64,000 nt of DNA from Silene conica (Eukaryota > Streptophyta > Magnoliopsida > Caryophyllales > Caryophyllaceae). The notes under the pieces are model-generated. The model was not told where the DNA came from. It saw nothing but the letters and a program-made list of their open reading frames with translations, and did no database searches. The DNA lies in the NCBI GenBank assembly GCA_029255685.2, contig CM055315.2, positions 29,951,501-30,015,500 on the forward strand. The letters are read 5' to 3'. The translations under genes and the position numbers were made by a program. Below are positions 37,236 to 50,300 of this stretch, in pieces. Each line of letters begins with the position of its first letter. The stretch's first letter is position 1.

Positions 37236-38716
37236 ACCTTGGCATCTGGAACAAGGAAATTTTGCAAACAAAAACACGGGTCCTTTTAGGCCTTTACAAA
37301 AGATTTCGGGTTTAGACGCTTTGGTAAAATGCCTCGACGACACACTAAGGAATGAACACAGCCGGTACACCGGTGTTAATTTCTTCGTAACATACAAGTT
37401 TAGGTTATCCCCATGCCCTAATAATGGACACTCTCTTCAATTGAATGGTACTATATGAAAGTGATTCAAAGATGGTTTTAAGTATCAGAGTTAGGTTTTC
37501 CGGTATAGTTTAGGTCTTCCGACGGTATAGAGACACAAAACACATAAGTAAGTTGTCAAATTGTTGTCTACCAACATGCAGATTGTAGTCTTAAATCAAT
37601 TTGGGGAAAAAGATGTCATGTCAAAAGCTAACTCTAAAATTGAAATTAAAACTTTGGAAACTTACCTTGAGAGTTGATTGAAATACCAAGATGAAAACGG
37701 AGCGGCGAGTGGAGAGTCGGGATAGCAAGAGCTTGAAATCTCAGAGGTTTTTAGAAGGGTTTCGGGAGAGGGATGGGTATAAGAGGCGTGAAAGTGAAAG
37801 AAAATAAGGAATTAGGTGTTTTATCGATTTTTAGAAAGACCGCGGAACCCGGTTTTTACCACTTACTCGGTCTAGTACCACTTACTCAGCCGAGTAACAT
37901 GTACTCGGTCGAGTGGCGCTTACTCGGCCGAGTTACCTATACTCGGTCGATTTTTGCTTACTCGGCCGAGTGTCACTTACTCGGTCGAGTAATTTTAACT
38001 TGGCCGAGTACATGCTCTCGAACTGATTTAAACCACTTGACTGAATATGACACGACTTTAAAAAATAATTAAAACAGAGTAATGCTTGAAACCTGCAACC
38101 AACGTAACTTGGGTGGGAGTGACTGGAAAAGTCACCCCTCCCCGATTAGTTCATAATCCATGCCAAAGGCATACCATTACAGTAACCCTACACTAAATTG
38201 ATTAGTCCATTAGCGCTTACCTTTCGACAGAGTTCTTAATCAACCTGGTTTCCCTTCCCGTATGGTCTCTAATCATCACAATTTTCCCACAACCACAGCT
38301 AAACTCAACATCCTTATGAGAACTATCACTTGTATTATAAAGATTAAGTAACTATACCAAACATCTAATGGGCACCGGGATATTACTTCACAACACATAT
38401 AGCATACAAAAGCGAATATAATACCACTTCCGTTACTTCAATCCTTCTCCCTTAACATACACAGACACACATCTGGCTCAAGTTTAATCTACACATCCAC
38501 AGTCAACATTCATATGCACATAACACACCACAGTTTCCCTCTATCATCTTACTCTTAGCGCGTTCGTTGTCTTAAGTGTGTTGGCGCCAGAATTCTGCAA
38601 TGAGGGTGCCTTCTCATCCAAAACCAAACCAGGGTCTCCCGACACACATGCATTAAGTTCATTTTATTAGACTCCCTATATTCATTCGGTTATTTGGTTT
38701 TAGGTTCCAAAATCGT
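37236..38716. other. Degenerate gypsy-derived sequence
   Basis: No supported gene. An 88-codon ORF (37192-37458) crosses the copia remnant, and I do not recognise it. On the minus strand CAACTCTCAAGGTAAGT near 37660 looks like a splice donor. The last 80 bp share the TTCATTTTATTAGACTC...TTTGGTTTTAGG leader sequence seen before two other primer sites (25490-25570 and 47320-47380). Confidence 0.45.
37865..38009. repeat. ACTCGGYCGAGT array, 19-bp pitch (copy 2)
   Basis: Eight copies begin at 37865, 37884, 37903, 37922, 37941, 37960, 37979 and 37998, exactly 19 bp apart, with 7-bp spacers of unrelated sequence. One or two substitutions occur in single copies (for example ACTCAGCCGAGT). Confidence 0.95.
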
Positions 38717-40905
38717 CGCTCTAATACCACTTGTAACACCCCCAAATCCCAATGAGCCTTAACTAGACTTTCCTTAGTCAATAGGGATGCTACCATCTCG
38801 GTTACCCGAGGAGTATATATTAAATAAACCATTAAAGAACAGTTTAGGGTTCGTTACAGTGATTACAAAATGATCAGGAAAGGAAAATACAACTGTGGCA
38901 GTACTATACTCATAATTAAGACCTACATGCATGACCGACTCTTCCGTTGTCTCGTGCCTAGCTAGCACGTAAGCAATCAGCATCATTCCATTCACATTTC
39001 TACCTAAAATCATCGCACTGCTCACCATTTACAAACAACCATGGATCACCGTAGATACAGACAGAAACACATACAACACCACGTCAGTCTCAGTACAAAA
39101 CAAACCTTACTAAGTAACAGATGACAACTACAACATTACAGAGTAACACCTTTACGTCCTGTCACGTACAACTAACCAGCCGTCACCAACAACTGTGATG
39201 TCACGACATCACAACCAAGCCACTGAGTCATCTCAGCGCATCATCCCCCACTTGCCGCGACAAGGGGTACCCAGATCATTAATGTGCACATCCTCTCCGT
39301 GGCTGGTCCCATGAAGAGCGATCGTAGGAGTGACATTCGTTTCCCACAACGGTCCCACATATTCGTTCCACTTTCTATATCATGTGACCACCACGTGACC
39401 ACACCATCAACGGTACCAACCAAACACAGAGATCATGATACAGTAACACAATCATCATACAGATATCGCATAATCAACATAATTATTTGACCGAGTAGGA
39501 CAACATACCTAACATATGCATCCTAGGTCCTCGCGCGTGTAACACCCCCATTTATTTAAGAGCCTTTAGCAAGACATTCTCAAATAAATAGAGTTGTTAC
39601 TATCTCGGAATGTCCGAGGTAGTGAATAAAAAAGTAAAACAACCAAAGTACTTTATATAAAACTGATAAAATTTAAACATGGTTATTATAGTTACTACGT
39701 AACAGAAAAGAAAATACAACTGATGACTTCTCTAGATGTGATATAATTCTAAGTCGGTCAAGAGTATGCATCTCACATTCCTGCCCCAGCTCCTCGCGCA
39801 TCTGTCTCTGACCTGTAGAATCTACTCCCCATTCCGGATCATCGTAGGTGTACACGAATACACTGTCAACCTCGCGGTTGAGTAGGGTAACACAATAATT
39901 ATAATGCAACAATTATGATATGCAAATGCAATGATATGCTCGAGCTCAATCTCAATCTCAATCTCAAACTCATACCCTTGCACCAAGCCATACCGAACCT
40001 CCCGGCAGACTATAATCGGTCGTCACCGAACACCAGCTCAATAGCTGATAAGACACCAGGCCTGGTCTGCAGAACCACCCTGGGCTTTGTATCATATCAA
40101 TATCTGAATCACATCTTGCTCAGTAACCAATGCATATGCATGCTCATGAATGCAACAATACTCTTAATCAACCATGCTACTGATTAATGCAATACTCATG
40201 CCAATAATAATAATCAATACTCAATCCAACCAATATCATTCTCATATCAATCATTCTTAGCATCCATATAACACACAATCCAAAATCCATTCATAACACA
40301 TCACAGAATATAGTGCCAGTGTATCCTACCTGGAGTAGCAATATAGTCCAATAGCAAGCCAGCGAGTTAACAGAATAATGACACTCCAAAATCGTCACCT
40401 AACAATATAATATACACAATCACTAACTAACACAATTATGCAACCTAATTTAATATATATAGTATTCAAATCAATTATTTAAATAATTTATTACGCATAA
40501 CGAGACCGTACCCATCATGACTACATCGATTAACTTAATCAACCCGTCCTTATTACTTTGATAACTAACTCAATTAAATAAGCAAACATAGAAAAATATA
40601 ATTGAACTATTGATAGCCGTCACATTCTTGTATAAAATTACTTAACAACTTTAATAATTAAAAACATGAGCAATATTGTTAATAATAATAAACATATTAT
40701 TACTAATAATAACAATACCAACAATATTACCAATAATAATACTAACATATAATATAATATAACATTAATAATAATAATAGCATATTACTAACAATAGCAA
40801 TATTAGCATTAGAATTAATAAAAGTAATAACATAATAACATAATCCTAATCCTAATGATAATAATAATAAACAAATAATATAATACGTCGAAAATGATAA
40901 CAACA

Positions 40906-40956
40906 ACAACGAATAATACTAATACTAATACTAATAATAATAATAATAATAATAAC

Positions 40957-40988
<32 letters not shown>

Positions 40989-40990
40989 CA
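40906..40990. repeat. AAT/TAA microsatellite
   Basis: Runs of AAT with a few AAC and ACT interruptions. It creates a spurious leucine-rich ORF on the minus strand. Confidence 0.9.
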
Positions 40991-41618
40991 ATACACAACA
41001 CGTCCTTTTGTAACAGCCCACCCCTCAAAACAGACATAACCGACCACAACACAACCGCAAGACTCGAACTCTCGGTTTCTGCTGCAGCCATGTTCCCGAC
41101 ACCACCACTACAAGCGTTGACCCCCACAACCGCTACCGTTGACCCCGACCTCAAGTATGTACTACTAGCTACAACCTCCACCCTTGATCCACCACCAAGG
41201 GACACCACCGCTGTAACACCCCCGTTTATTTAAGGGCCTGTACTAGGACTCCCCAGATAAATAAGGGTGTTACCATCTCGGTTTCCCGAGGCAGTAGATA
41301 CAAAGGAAAGATAACATTACTTTATTATTAAAAGTTAAACTCAATAACAAGTTCTTACAACCTTCTCCAAAACTGTCTTATAAAGAGAAAAGTACAACTC
41401 ATGACAAAACGACTATAGTGATCTAGACTCTAGTCTGGTCCGGATCCAAGCTCTCCCTTCCCTTAGCTCCCATAGTCTCAAGCGCCTGTCAATCTGCTCC
41501 CCAATAAATTGGTTCATCACAGGTGATCACGAATACACAGGGTCAACCACGAGGTTGAGTAGAGGAAAATAAGCAGTCAAGCATTACTATAAATAGAAAG
41601 TTGAGCTTCTCCACTCCG

Positions 41619-41748
41619 AATCACAGACCCTTTTTCTCCGCACCAATCACAGACCCTTTATCTCCGCACCAAACACAGACCCTTTATCTCCACACCAAAC
41701 ACAGACCCTTTATCTCCGCACCAAACACAGACCCTTTATCTCCGCATC
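41619..41748. repeat. 26-bp tandem repeat in the LTR (five units)
   Basis: Five units of AACACAGACCCTTTATCTCC plus CGCACC with few differences. The same array lies in the other LTR at 47811-47940. Confidence 0.9.
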
Positions 41749-42328
41749 ATATCGTATCACAGAATTATATATCACAACATACCAATCATATAACAATACA
41801 GATGAACATAGTTAATATCAACCAATAAACAGATTACACATCTCATATAAGTAGTATTCCCCTACCTCGACTTGCGGAACAGAAATGTCAACCACGCAAC
41901 AGCTAGAAATGTTCCACGTGGAAACCGTCACCTAAACATATATTACGTAACGATTAATAATCTTCCCAAAACCCCCATATCACTAAGTACATCTACTATA
42001 AATAACAACCTTCTAAAAGTGGAAAGTTTCCCAAAATGGAAACTTTCCCGAAATAGCAACTTTCATAAAATCGAAACTTACCCGACTTGTAAAACCCTTC
42101 AATTATAAAACTTAATAATTTACTTAGTATACTATAACAACAAATACAATAACAATAATAATAATCTACCACTAATCTAATATTAATAATACTATAATAA
42201 TATAATAATAATAATAATAATAATAAAATAATAATAGTATCATACTACGAATAGTACTAGACTCCCAAACATAGTACGAATACGTAAAGTAAAAGAAACC
42301 CCCCAAGACCCACGACACACTACATCAA

Positions 42329-42355
42329 CCCCCCCCCCCCCCCCCCCCCCCCCCC
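42329..42355. repeat. Poly-C tract in the LTR
   Basis: 27 consecutive C here, but 19 in the other LTR at 48521-48539. The length change is one of the few differences between the two LTRs and could be biological slippage or sequencing error. Confidence 0.8.
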
Positions 42356-43590
42356 GGAAAGTCACCACCCTCTCAACACCTCACTAGCAACATCTCACCA
42401 CCGGAAACCACCACCACAGGCGTGTCATACCGGCCATAAACAGGCCTGATTCAACAACCAGCCACCACCGTAAAGTCCAAACCAACTCCCACGGCCTTTA
42501 CTCACAACACCGATACAACCCGGAACCACCACCGCCCTTGACGTCAAACCCAACGCCGACTGTGGTACCACCGTGTCGACCTCCCCCGAGTCAACGGTGG
42601 CGCCACCCAAAGCCCCCCTATACGGACTAGACTCCAAAAACACGAGACTCGACGCAAAACGCCACCTTCGAAACCCACGGTCACCCCCGACACTCCTACC
42701 ACCACCCACGTACTCACCCTCACCCCTAGAACCATCCCACGACCACCATGACGACTCAACCCTAGCGGCATCACTAACACGACCGGCACAAAAGGAACAA
42801 CCGAAAGAGTGCGAGAGAAAACTCACCTTAGACTCGGGTTGATATTGACTCGAAAAGCCCTTGTAGCCACCCTAAATCGCCGCCGCTGCCGTCTCTCTTT
42901 CTCTCTCTCTCGTCCTGCCTGCCGCCGTCAATCAAAGTTTGAGGGTGAACGTGTAACACTAGGGTTTTGATATTTAGCGGTTGACCGAGTGTTCATTATC
43001 GGTGGTAGGGTTTTGGTGGGAATTATGGGTCGAGAAAAAGAAATAGTAACCATGGCCCAATACCCATCTAGTATATTGACTAACCTTACGACCCGTTTTA
43101 AGTAACCCGAACCCAATTCGATATACAAGCATAACTCGTAACACTACCATTAACTTAATTTATATACTTACGAGAGCGATTAATATAATACGATAACATA
43201 ATATAAAACTTACAATAATTAACTAATACGTATACCCGACTTACCACTAACAACATATAAAATATAACTTATTCGATAAATTAATTATCGAAAACAACGA
43301 CTAAATATCATCGACCTGACTATAAAAATAATAATCGTTATAATAATATACGGAATATTACATTGGGCCGATTCAACCCAAGGCCCATATGTGATGTTAG
43401 CACGCATCTCAAGGTCTCATATCAAAATTAAACGTGATTCGATGAATAATATCCGTACTCGACACTTTATTAATAAAATATAACACACTCTTTCGATAAC
43501 TTAATTATCGAACTTAAACGTTCAAATAATTATCAACACATCAACATAAATATTAAATATTAAATAAAACACAAAAACACGGGTATTACA

Positions 43591-46500
43591 GTCTTCCCTC
43601 CTTAAAATGAACTTCGTCCCGAAGTTCACCATCCCATGGTCAACAAACTGGTCACCAGGTACGTAAGGAACACAATATGTGAAACCACATTACGTCGAAA
43701 ACTAATAAGATTACTTTAAAACACGAAATGTTACATTCTACCCTTGTTAAGAAAACTTTGTCCCCAAAGTTTAACGTATAACTAAATGAAAGGATACTTC
43801 ACGAAACACAATAAAAAACAAAACAGAAGTTATCAGATTATCAAGTATATTCAAACAATCGCCACATACCAATTAGTCATGTCATAACAACTAGCCATAT
43901 CATAAAATCATTAAGATTTTACAATCCTATCCTCCTTAAGACACGGTTACGTCCCCGTAACCTCATTATGTAAATCTCAGCTCATAAACCGTCTTACGCA
44001 TTACTTTATCTCATACCATCCTACTTCAAGTAACCAAGTATCGCACTCGTCGTCGAATCTAAGACCAAAGACAAGGGGTGAGTGAATTGGCGGAATAAAC
44101 CGCAAATCAACACTTCCATTTCAATATCGATTTCAAACTCCGAATATAACTCAATAACCAAGGTCACACTGGGCCGTAAACACAATATGGCACAACGGCC
44201 TAATAACGCATAACTCAATGCCAGTAACAATTCTCATCTCAATATCAATATCAATATTGTCAAATGTCCCATTAAAGGACCTGTTCAACACTTAGAGAAC
44301 GAAACTCTAAGCTACTCACCCACATGTCAAGGTCAAAGAAATCGACAAATCAAACAGAATACCACTTAACAACCTTTCTGTCAAAATAATCAACTTAAGC
44401 TTACCAACAAAAGTAAGCCAACATCTCAATACTTCTCAACCACTATACTTAGGAAAATACTAGCTTATTTGATAACGTATCATGGTTCAAGCTCTAGTGC
44501 TAATAACAAAGGATTTTCACTCTTTAAAGGACATTAAGAATTGCACTCTTGTTCCCAACTAAACAATTCAATATTGTCTTTATACCTCAAATCAGTCAAT
44601 TACACAGGACAACCCAACTCAATATTAAACCCGTCTCACAAACAGAATATTAAACTTATTGATATAAAATATTAATGGATACGATTCAATTACTAATAAC
44701 TCAACAGAGATAAGATTAACACATAATGCCGTCATAAATAAATAACAGTTAGCAAGTAATTCATACAACCTCGAACAATAATATTAATAATAGGATCGGT
44801 AGAATCGTGTTACGCAGTAACGCAGAATCAGAGCAGCTAAAACTTATATACCCCTGAGATTAACACATAGTTACTTATTTACACCAATATATACAATCAG
44901 CAACACATGGTTCACAATTAACAACTTAAAACATTTCATGTTCATAATCTTACTATCTATAGGAGCAAAGTCATATTTTAGAAAAGACATATGGCAGGAT
45001 TAACCAACGTAACTATATATGGAGCATCGACATATCCACAAGATATACACAAATCATATACAAGTCTTAGACTAACAAGACTGTTTATCATTCCTAAATA
45101 TCAATAAGTTAAAATCAATTAGGTACATTTCACATCCACTCACCCTACATCATTTATCATGAAACTGGTAATATATATGACTTGCAAATTAAGGGGTTTA
45201 TATAATATGCCACAATTAAACATTCAAGCTGGATTTCATCTGCACATAGCTACAGGATTGTCATTTTGCAAACAATCATCATAATTATCAAACATTAAGC
45301 TTTATCCTTGTTTGTCACTTTAAAAATATTTTGAAATGTTTGAAGCAATAAAAAAAAGTAGTTTGTGACAATTATAAACTCAATCGAAGACAATTTTACC
45401 AGCTACAGCTCAGATTTAAGACTACACGGAGGCATTCTGATTCTTCTTTTCTAACATTGTTCTTTTAGTTCATGAACTATGAAAATTTTAGCGATAAAAG
45501 TAAACGAATTCACCAGACTAGTACTTCCATAGATCACATGTCAACCAGTTAATAATTCAACAGATCGTGATCAGGTTTTAGACATAACAATATGCATTTC
45601 ACTTTATAGTATAGCAATATACATGGAGAACTTATAGGGACTTTTGTCGCAGGGAACTAGACAAAGATGTACCGTCAGGATACGAAATAACATCAACAAG
45701 ATTCACATTGTTCAAATAATCACAAATACGTATAACAATTAAGTTGCTATATCATACTAATAAATTTACCAGTTAAATTTCATTCTACCACCTGGCAAGA
45801 TCATTCTGTTATAAAAATGATTTTAACAATACATATGAACATCACATAATTATATTGAGGCATAACCCTTTAAAGTAAGAGTGTCGGTATAAATGAAACT
45901 ATTTTATTTAAAACTTGACAAAATAAAGAAGGTCACATTATCATAAGTAAGGTTCATATTCATATTATATGTCTATTATTCATCTTACTGATGCTAATAT
46001 CAGGATATCACATAGCCACATCACATAATTCACATTTGATTAAACTATTATATGAAACTTACATAACTCGCAATTCCACCAAATAAACATTATGCAGCAA
46101 CTTACAAAAATCATAATTAAATAACCGCTTAGCTATCGTGCGAGCTATTATAATTTTTAGAAAATATAAAGAATTAGCTGACCATAGGAAAAGATTCGAA
46201 GGCATATCTCAAGAGGATTATTTACAACTCAATTGGTCCGGACAAGAACTTTACAACCATTTAACAGAAATTTGGGCAACTTGCACAAATCAAAATTAAA
46301 TAACGACTTGTTAAGGTTTCACACAGTTTATCATTCGAGGCACGTGAGCGAATATTCTAAACATTGAAAAGTTAACTCAGAAGATTATCATACATATAGA
46401 GAGAACACATTTTAAATGGCAGCCCTCGCAAGCAAGGTAACATTCCGAATCGAAAATTTGTGTTCCTTAAAATCACCTCACACTATCGTATTTAAATATA

Positions 46501-47387
46501 ACCATTATTTTTCCAAAACATGTTGGCATACAATTGAAGCATAGACATCACTTTGTACCATATCAACATGCATTCCTCATTTCAACAATAATTATCATCT
46601 AGAACACGGTAAAGATCTCGAAATTGAAAGTAGGCTCAACTAAATAATTCGATAGTTATACGTGTGTATATAAATAAATTAGTTTCTACCATCACATACT
46701 CACAACTTATTCAAATACGGAAATATAAACTAGGAGTTACTACAATGTCACTTATTGATTACTAACTCCATAACAAATTTTAAATGCGTATAAAAGGCAT
46801 AAAATCTTAAGTACGGTGTATGCCACACATAACGATATACGTTCATGGCTTAGGGAAACTCATTCCGCATATCACTAGACATGGATTACTATAACATCTG
46901 AATCTGATCATTCATATCTAAATTCCAACCAATGTATTGCATAGCTACGATAGTCATTTACTACCCATATACCATAAGAACATTCCAAACACCAACATAC
47001 TATGATCACGCTATTCTAACCATTGTTCACAATTACACCCCTAAACTCTTAAAATTTCAATTCCATCATCCGGATTGATCCACATTTCGTATTGCACATA
47101 TCTTTCCAACTGACATCATTAATCATAACTCAAATATTACTTACCTCATTCTTCTCCTGCAAGAACGTTAGTACAAAATGACTAGGTCACTATATAATCT
47201 ACCCCACTCTTCAATTACTCTCATTGGGTTCCCGAGACAGAACCGAAAGGGCCCAGGTTTGGTGTGAGGGGGCCCCTAACTCATCTCGTTCCTTTTTGGG
47301 GCGCCTATCAGTTTCATCTCGGGGTTCATTTTATTAGACTCTTACTACGTTCATTATCATTCATTTGGTTTAGGCCTGAGGATCGTT
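43591..47387 (-). other. Interior of the LARD-like element, no coding region
   Basis: AT-rich, with no ORF above 70 codons and no gypsy motif. It presumably depends on proteins from a related autonomous element. Confidence 0.75.
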
Positions 47388-50300
47388 CGCTCTGATACCA
47401 CTTTGTAACACCCCCGTTTATTTAAGGGCCTGTACTAGGACTCCCCAGATAAATAAGGGTGTTACCATCTCGGTTTCCCGAGGCAGTAGATACAAAGGAA
47501 AGATAACAGTACTTTATTATTAAATGTTAAACTCAATAACAAGTTCTTACAACCGTCTCCAAAACTGTCTTACAAAAAGAAAAGTACAACTCATGACAAA
47601 ACGACTATAGTGATCTAGACTCTAGTCTGGTCCGGATCCAAGCTCTCCCTTCCCTTAGCTCCCATAGTCTCAAGCGCCTGTCAATCTGCTCCCCAATAAA
47701 TTGGTTCATCACAGGTGATCACGAATACACAGGGTCAACCACGAGGTTGAGTAGAGGAAAATAAGCAGTCAAGCATTACTATAAATAGAAAGTTGAGCTT
47801 CTCCACTCCGAATCACAGACCCTTTTTCTCCGCACCAATCACAGACCCTTTATCTCCGCACCAAACACAGACCCTTTATCTCCGCACCAAACACAGACCC
47901 TTTATCTCCGCACCAAACACAGACCCTTTATCTCCGCATCATATCGTATCACAGAATTATATATCACAACATACCAATCATATAACAATACAGATGAACA
48001 TAGTTAATATCAACCAATAAACAGATTACACATCTCATATAAGTAGTATTCCCCTACCTCGACTTGCGGAACAGAAATGTCAACCACGCAACAGCTAGAA
48101 ATGTTCCACGTGGAAACCGTCACCTAAACATATATTACGTAACGATTAATAATCTTCCCAAAACCCCCATATCACTAAGTACATCTACTATAAATAACAA
48201 CCTTCTAAAAGTGGAAAGTTTCCCAAAATGGAAACTTTCCCGAAATAGCAACTTTCTTAAAATCGAAACTTACCCGACTTGTAAAACCCTTCAATTATAA
48301 AACTTAATAATTTACTTAGTATACTATAACAACAAATACAATAACAATAATAATAATCTACCACTAATCTAATATTAATAATACTATAATAATATAATAA
48401 TAATAATAAAAATAATAAAATAATAATAGTATCATACTACGAATAGTACTAGACTCCCAAACATAGTACGAATACGTAAAGTAAAAGAAACCCCCCAAGA
48501 CCCACGACACACTACATCAACCCCCCCCCCCCCCCCCCCGGAAAGTCACCACCCTCTCAACACCTCACTAGCAACATCTCACCACCGGAAACCACCACCA
48601 CCGGCGTGTCATACCGGCCATAAACAGGCCTGATTCAACAACCAGCCACCACCGTAAAGTCCGAACCAACTCCCACGGCCTTTACTCACAACACCGATAC
48701 AACCTGGAACCACCACCGCCCTTGACGTCAAACCCAACGCCGACTGTGGTACCACCTTGTCGACCTCCCCCGAGTCAACGGTGGCACCACCCAAAGCCCC
48801 CCTATACGGACTAGACTCCAAAAACACGAGACTCGACGCAAAACGCCACCTTCGAAACCCACGGTCACCCCCGACACTCCTACCACCACCCACGTACTCA
48901 CCCTCACCCCTAGAACCATCCCACGACCACCATGACGACTCAACCCTAGCGGCATCACTAACACGACCGGCACAAAAGGAACAACCGAAAGAGTGCGAGA
49001 GAAAACTCACCTTAGACTCGGGTTGATATTGACTCGAAAAGCCCTTGCAGCCACCCTAAATCGCCGCCGCTGCCGTCTCTCTTTCTCTCTCTCTCGTCCT
49101 GTGCCGCCGTCAATCAAAGTTTGAGGGTGAACGTGTAACACTAGGGTTTTGATATTTAGCGGTTGACCGAGTGTTCATTATCGGTGGTAGGGTTTTGGTG
49201 GGAATTATGGGTCGAGAAAAAGAAATAGTAACCATGGCCCAATACCCATCTAGTATATTGACTAACCTTACGACCCGTTTTAAGTAACCCGAACCCAATT
49301 CGATATACAAGCATAACTCGTAACACTACCATTAACTTAATTTATATACTTACGATAGCGATTAATATAATACGATAACATAATATAAAACTTACAATAA
49401 TTAACTAATACGTATACCCGACTTACCACTAACAACATATAAAATATAACTTATTCGATAAATTAATTATCGAAAACAACGACTAAATATCATCGACCTG
49501 ACTATAAAAATAATAATCGTTATAATAATATACGGAATATTACATTGGGCCGATTCAACCCAAGGCCCATATGTGATGTTAGCACGCATCTCAAGGTCTC
49601 ATATCAAAATTAAACGTGATTCGATGAATAATATCCGTACTCGACACTTTATTAATAAAATATAAAACACTTTTTCGATAACTTAATTATCGAACTTAAA
49701 CGTTCAAATAATTATCAACACATCAACATAAATATTAAATATTAAATAAAACACAAAAACACGGCTATTACAACCGCAACCACCACATCACCTCAAAATA
49801 GCCTGCACACACACACACGACATATGTTTTTTTTCCAGCAACTCTCTCGCACACCGCCTTCTTTTAACACTTGTTTCTCTCACCACCGTTCCCTACACCA
49901 CCTCTTGCCACCACCGTTGTCACCACTGACGCACGGTGGTTCCAGGGGTGGTACCATCTCCCTCTCGTTTCGCCTGCAACTACTGCAAAACCGTCACCAA
50001 ACTCCCTCTCCAACACGCCTGAACATTCTCTGTTTCTGCACTACTTTTAAACGAACCTAACTGCCCTTTAAAGGTTTTGATTCGGCCACCATGAGCCACC
50101 CTACAACCACCCATATAAACCACATATCCTACTACTATAAACCAGGAGTAAAAATAAGCAAATAACAACCCATAAACAATTTCAAAAAGGCAATTAAAAC
50201 GAATCAAAAACGCATCATAAAACACATAAAGCTGTTACTGTCAACAATCGTGGCCATTGTTATGTCAGTTACGGTGGTCTCATGGTTGTTTAAAGACGAT

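Larger units (their letters stand above)
41212..49772 (-). mobile_element. Structurally whole, non-coding LTR retrotransposon (LARD-like, gypsy)
   Basis: Two LTRs, 41212-43590 and 47404-49772 (2379 and 2369 bp), both TGTAACACCCCCG...TATTACA. The perfect duplication ACCGC lies at 41207-41211 and 49773-49777. GCTCTGATACCACTT at 47388-47402 is a tRNA-Met primer-site complement and, on the minus strand, AAGGAGGGAAGAC before 43590 is the polypurine tract, so it reads on the minus strand. GGGACGAAGTTCATTTTAAGG next to it is typical of Tekay/Del-type chromovirus ends. The 3.8-kb interior has no recognisable gag or pol. About 20 differences between LTRs (0.9 percent) suggest insertion within roughly the last million years at usual plant rates. 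Confidence 0.92.

Noticed and set aside
37192-37458. 88-codon ORF as a host gene
   Set aside because: It starts inside the copia remnant, has no recognised domain and no splice-supported continuation.
40815-41208. Leucine/isoleucine-rich minus-strand ORFs suggesting a membrane protein
   Set aside because: They are translations of the AAT microsatellite.
42425-49010. 133-codon minus-strand ORF conserved at 42425-42826 and 48609-49010
   Set aside because: The two copies are in the two LTRs of one recent insertion, so identity is by descent and not selection; no known domain.
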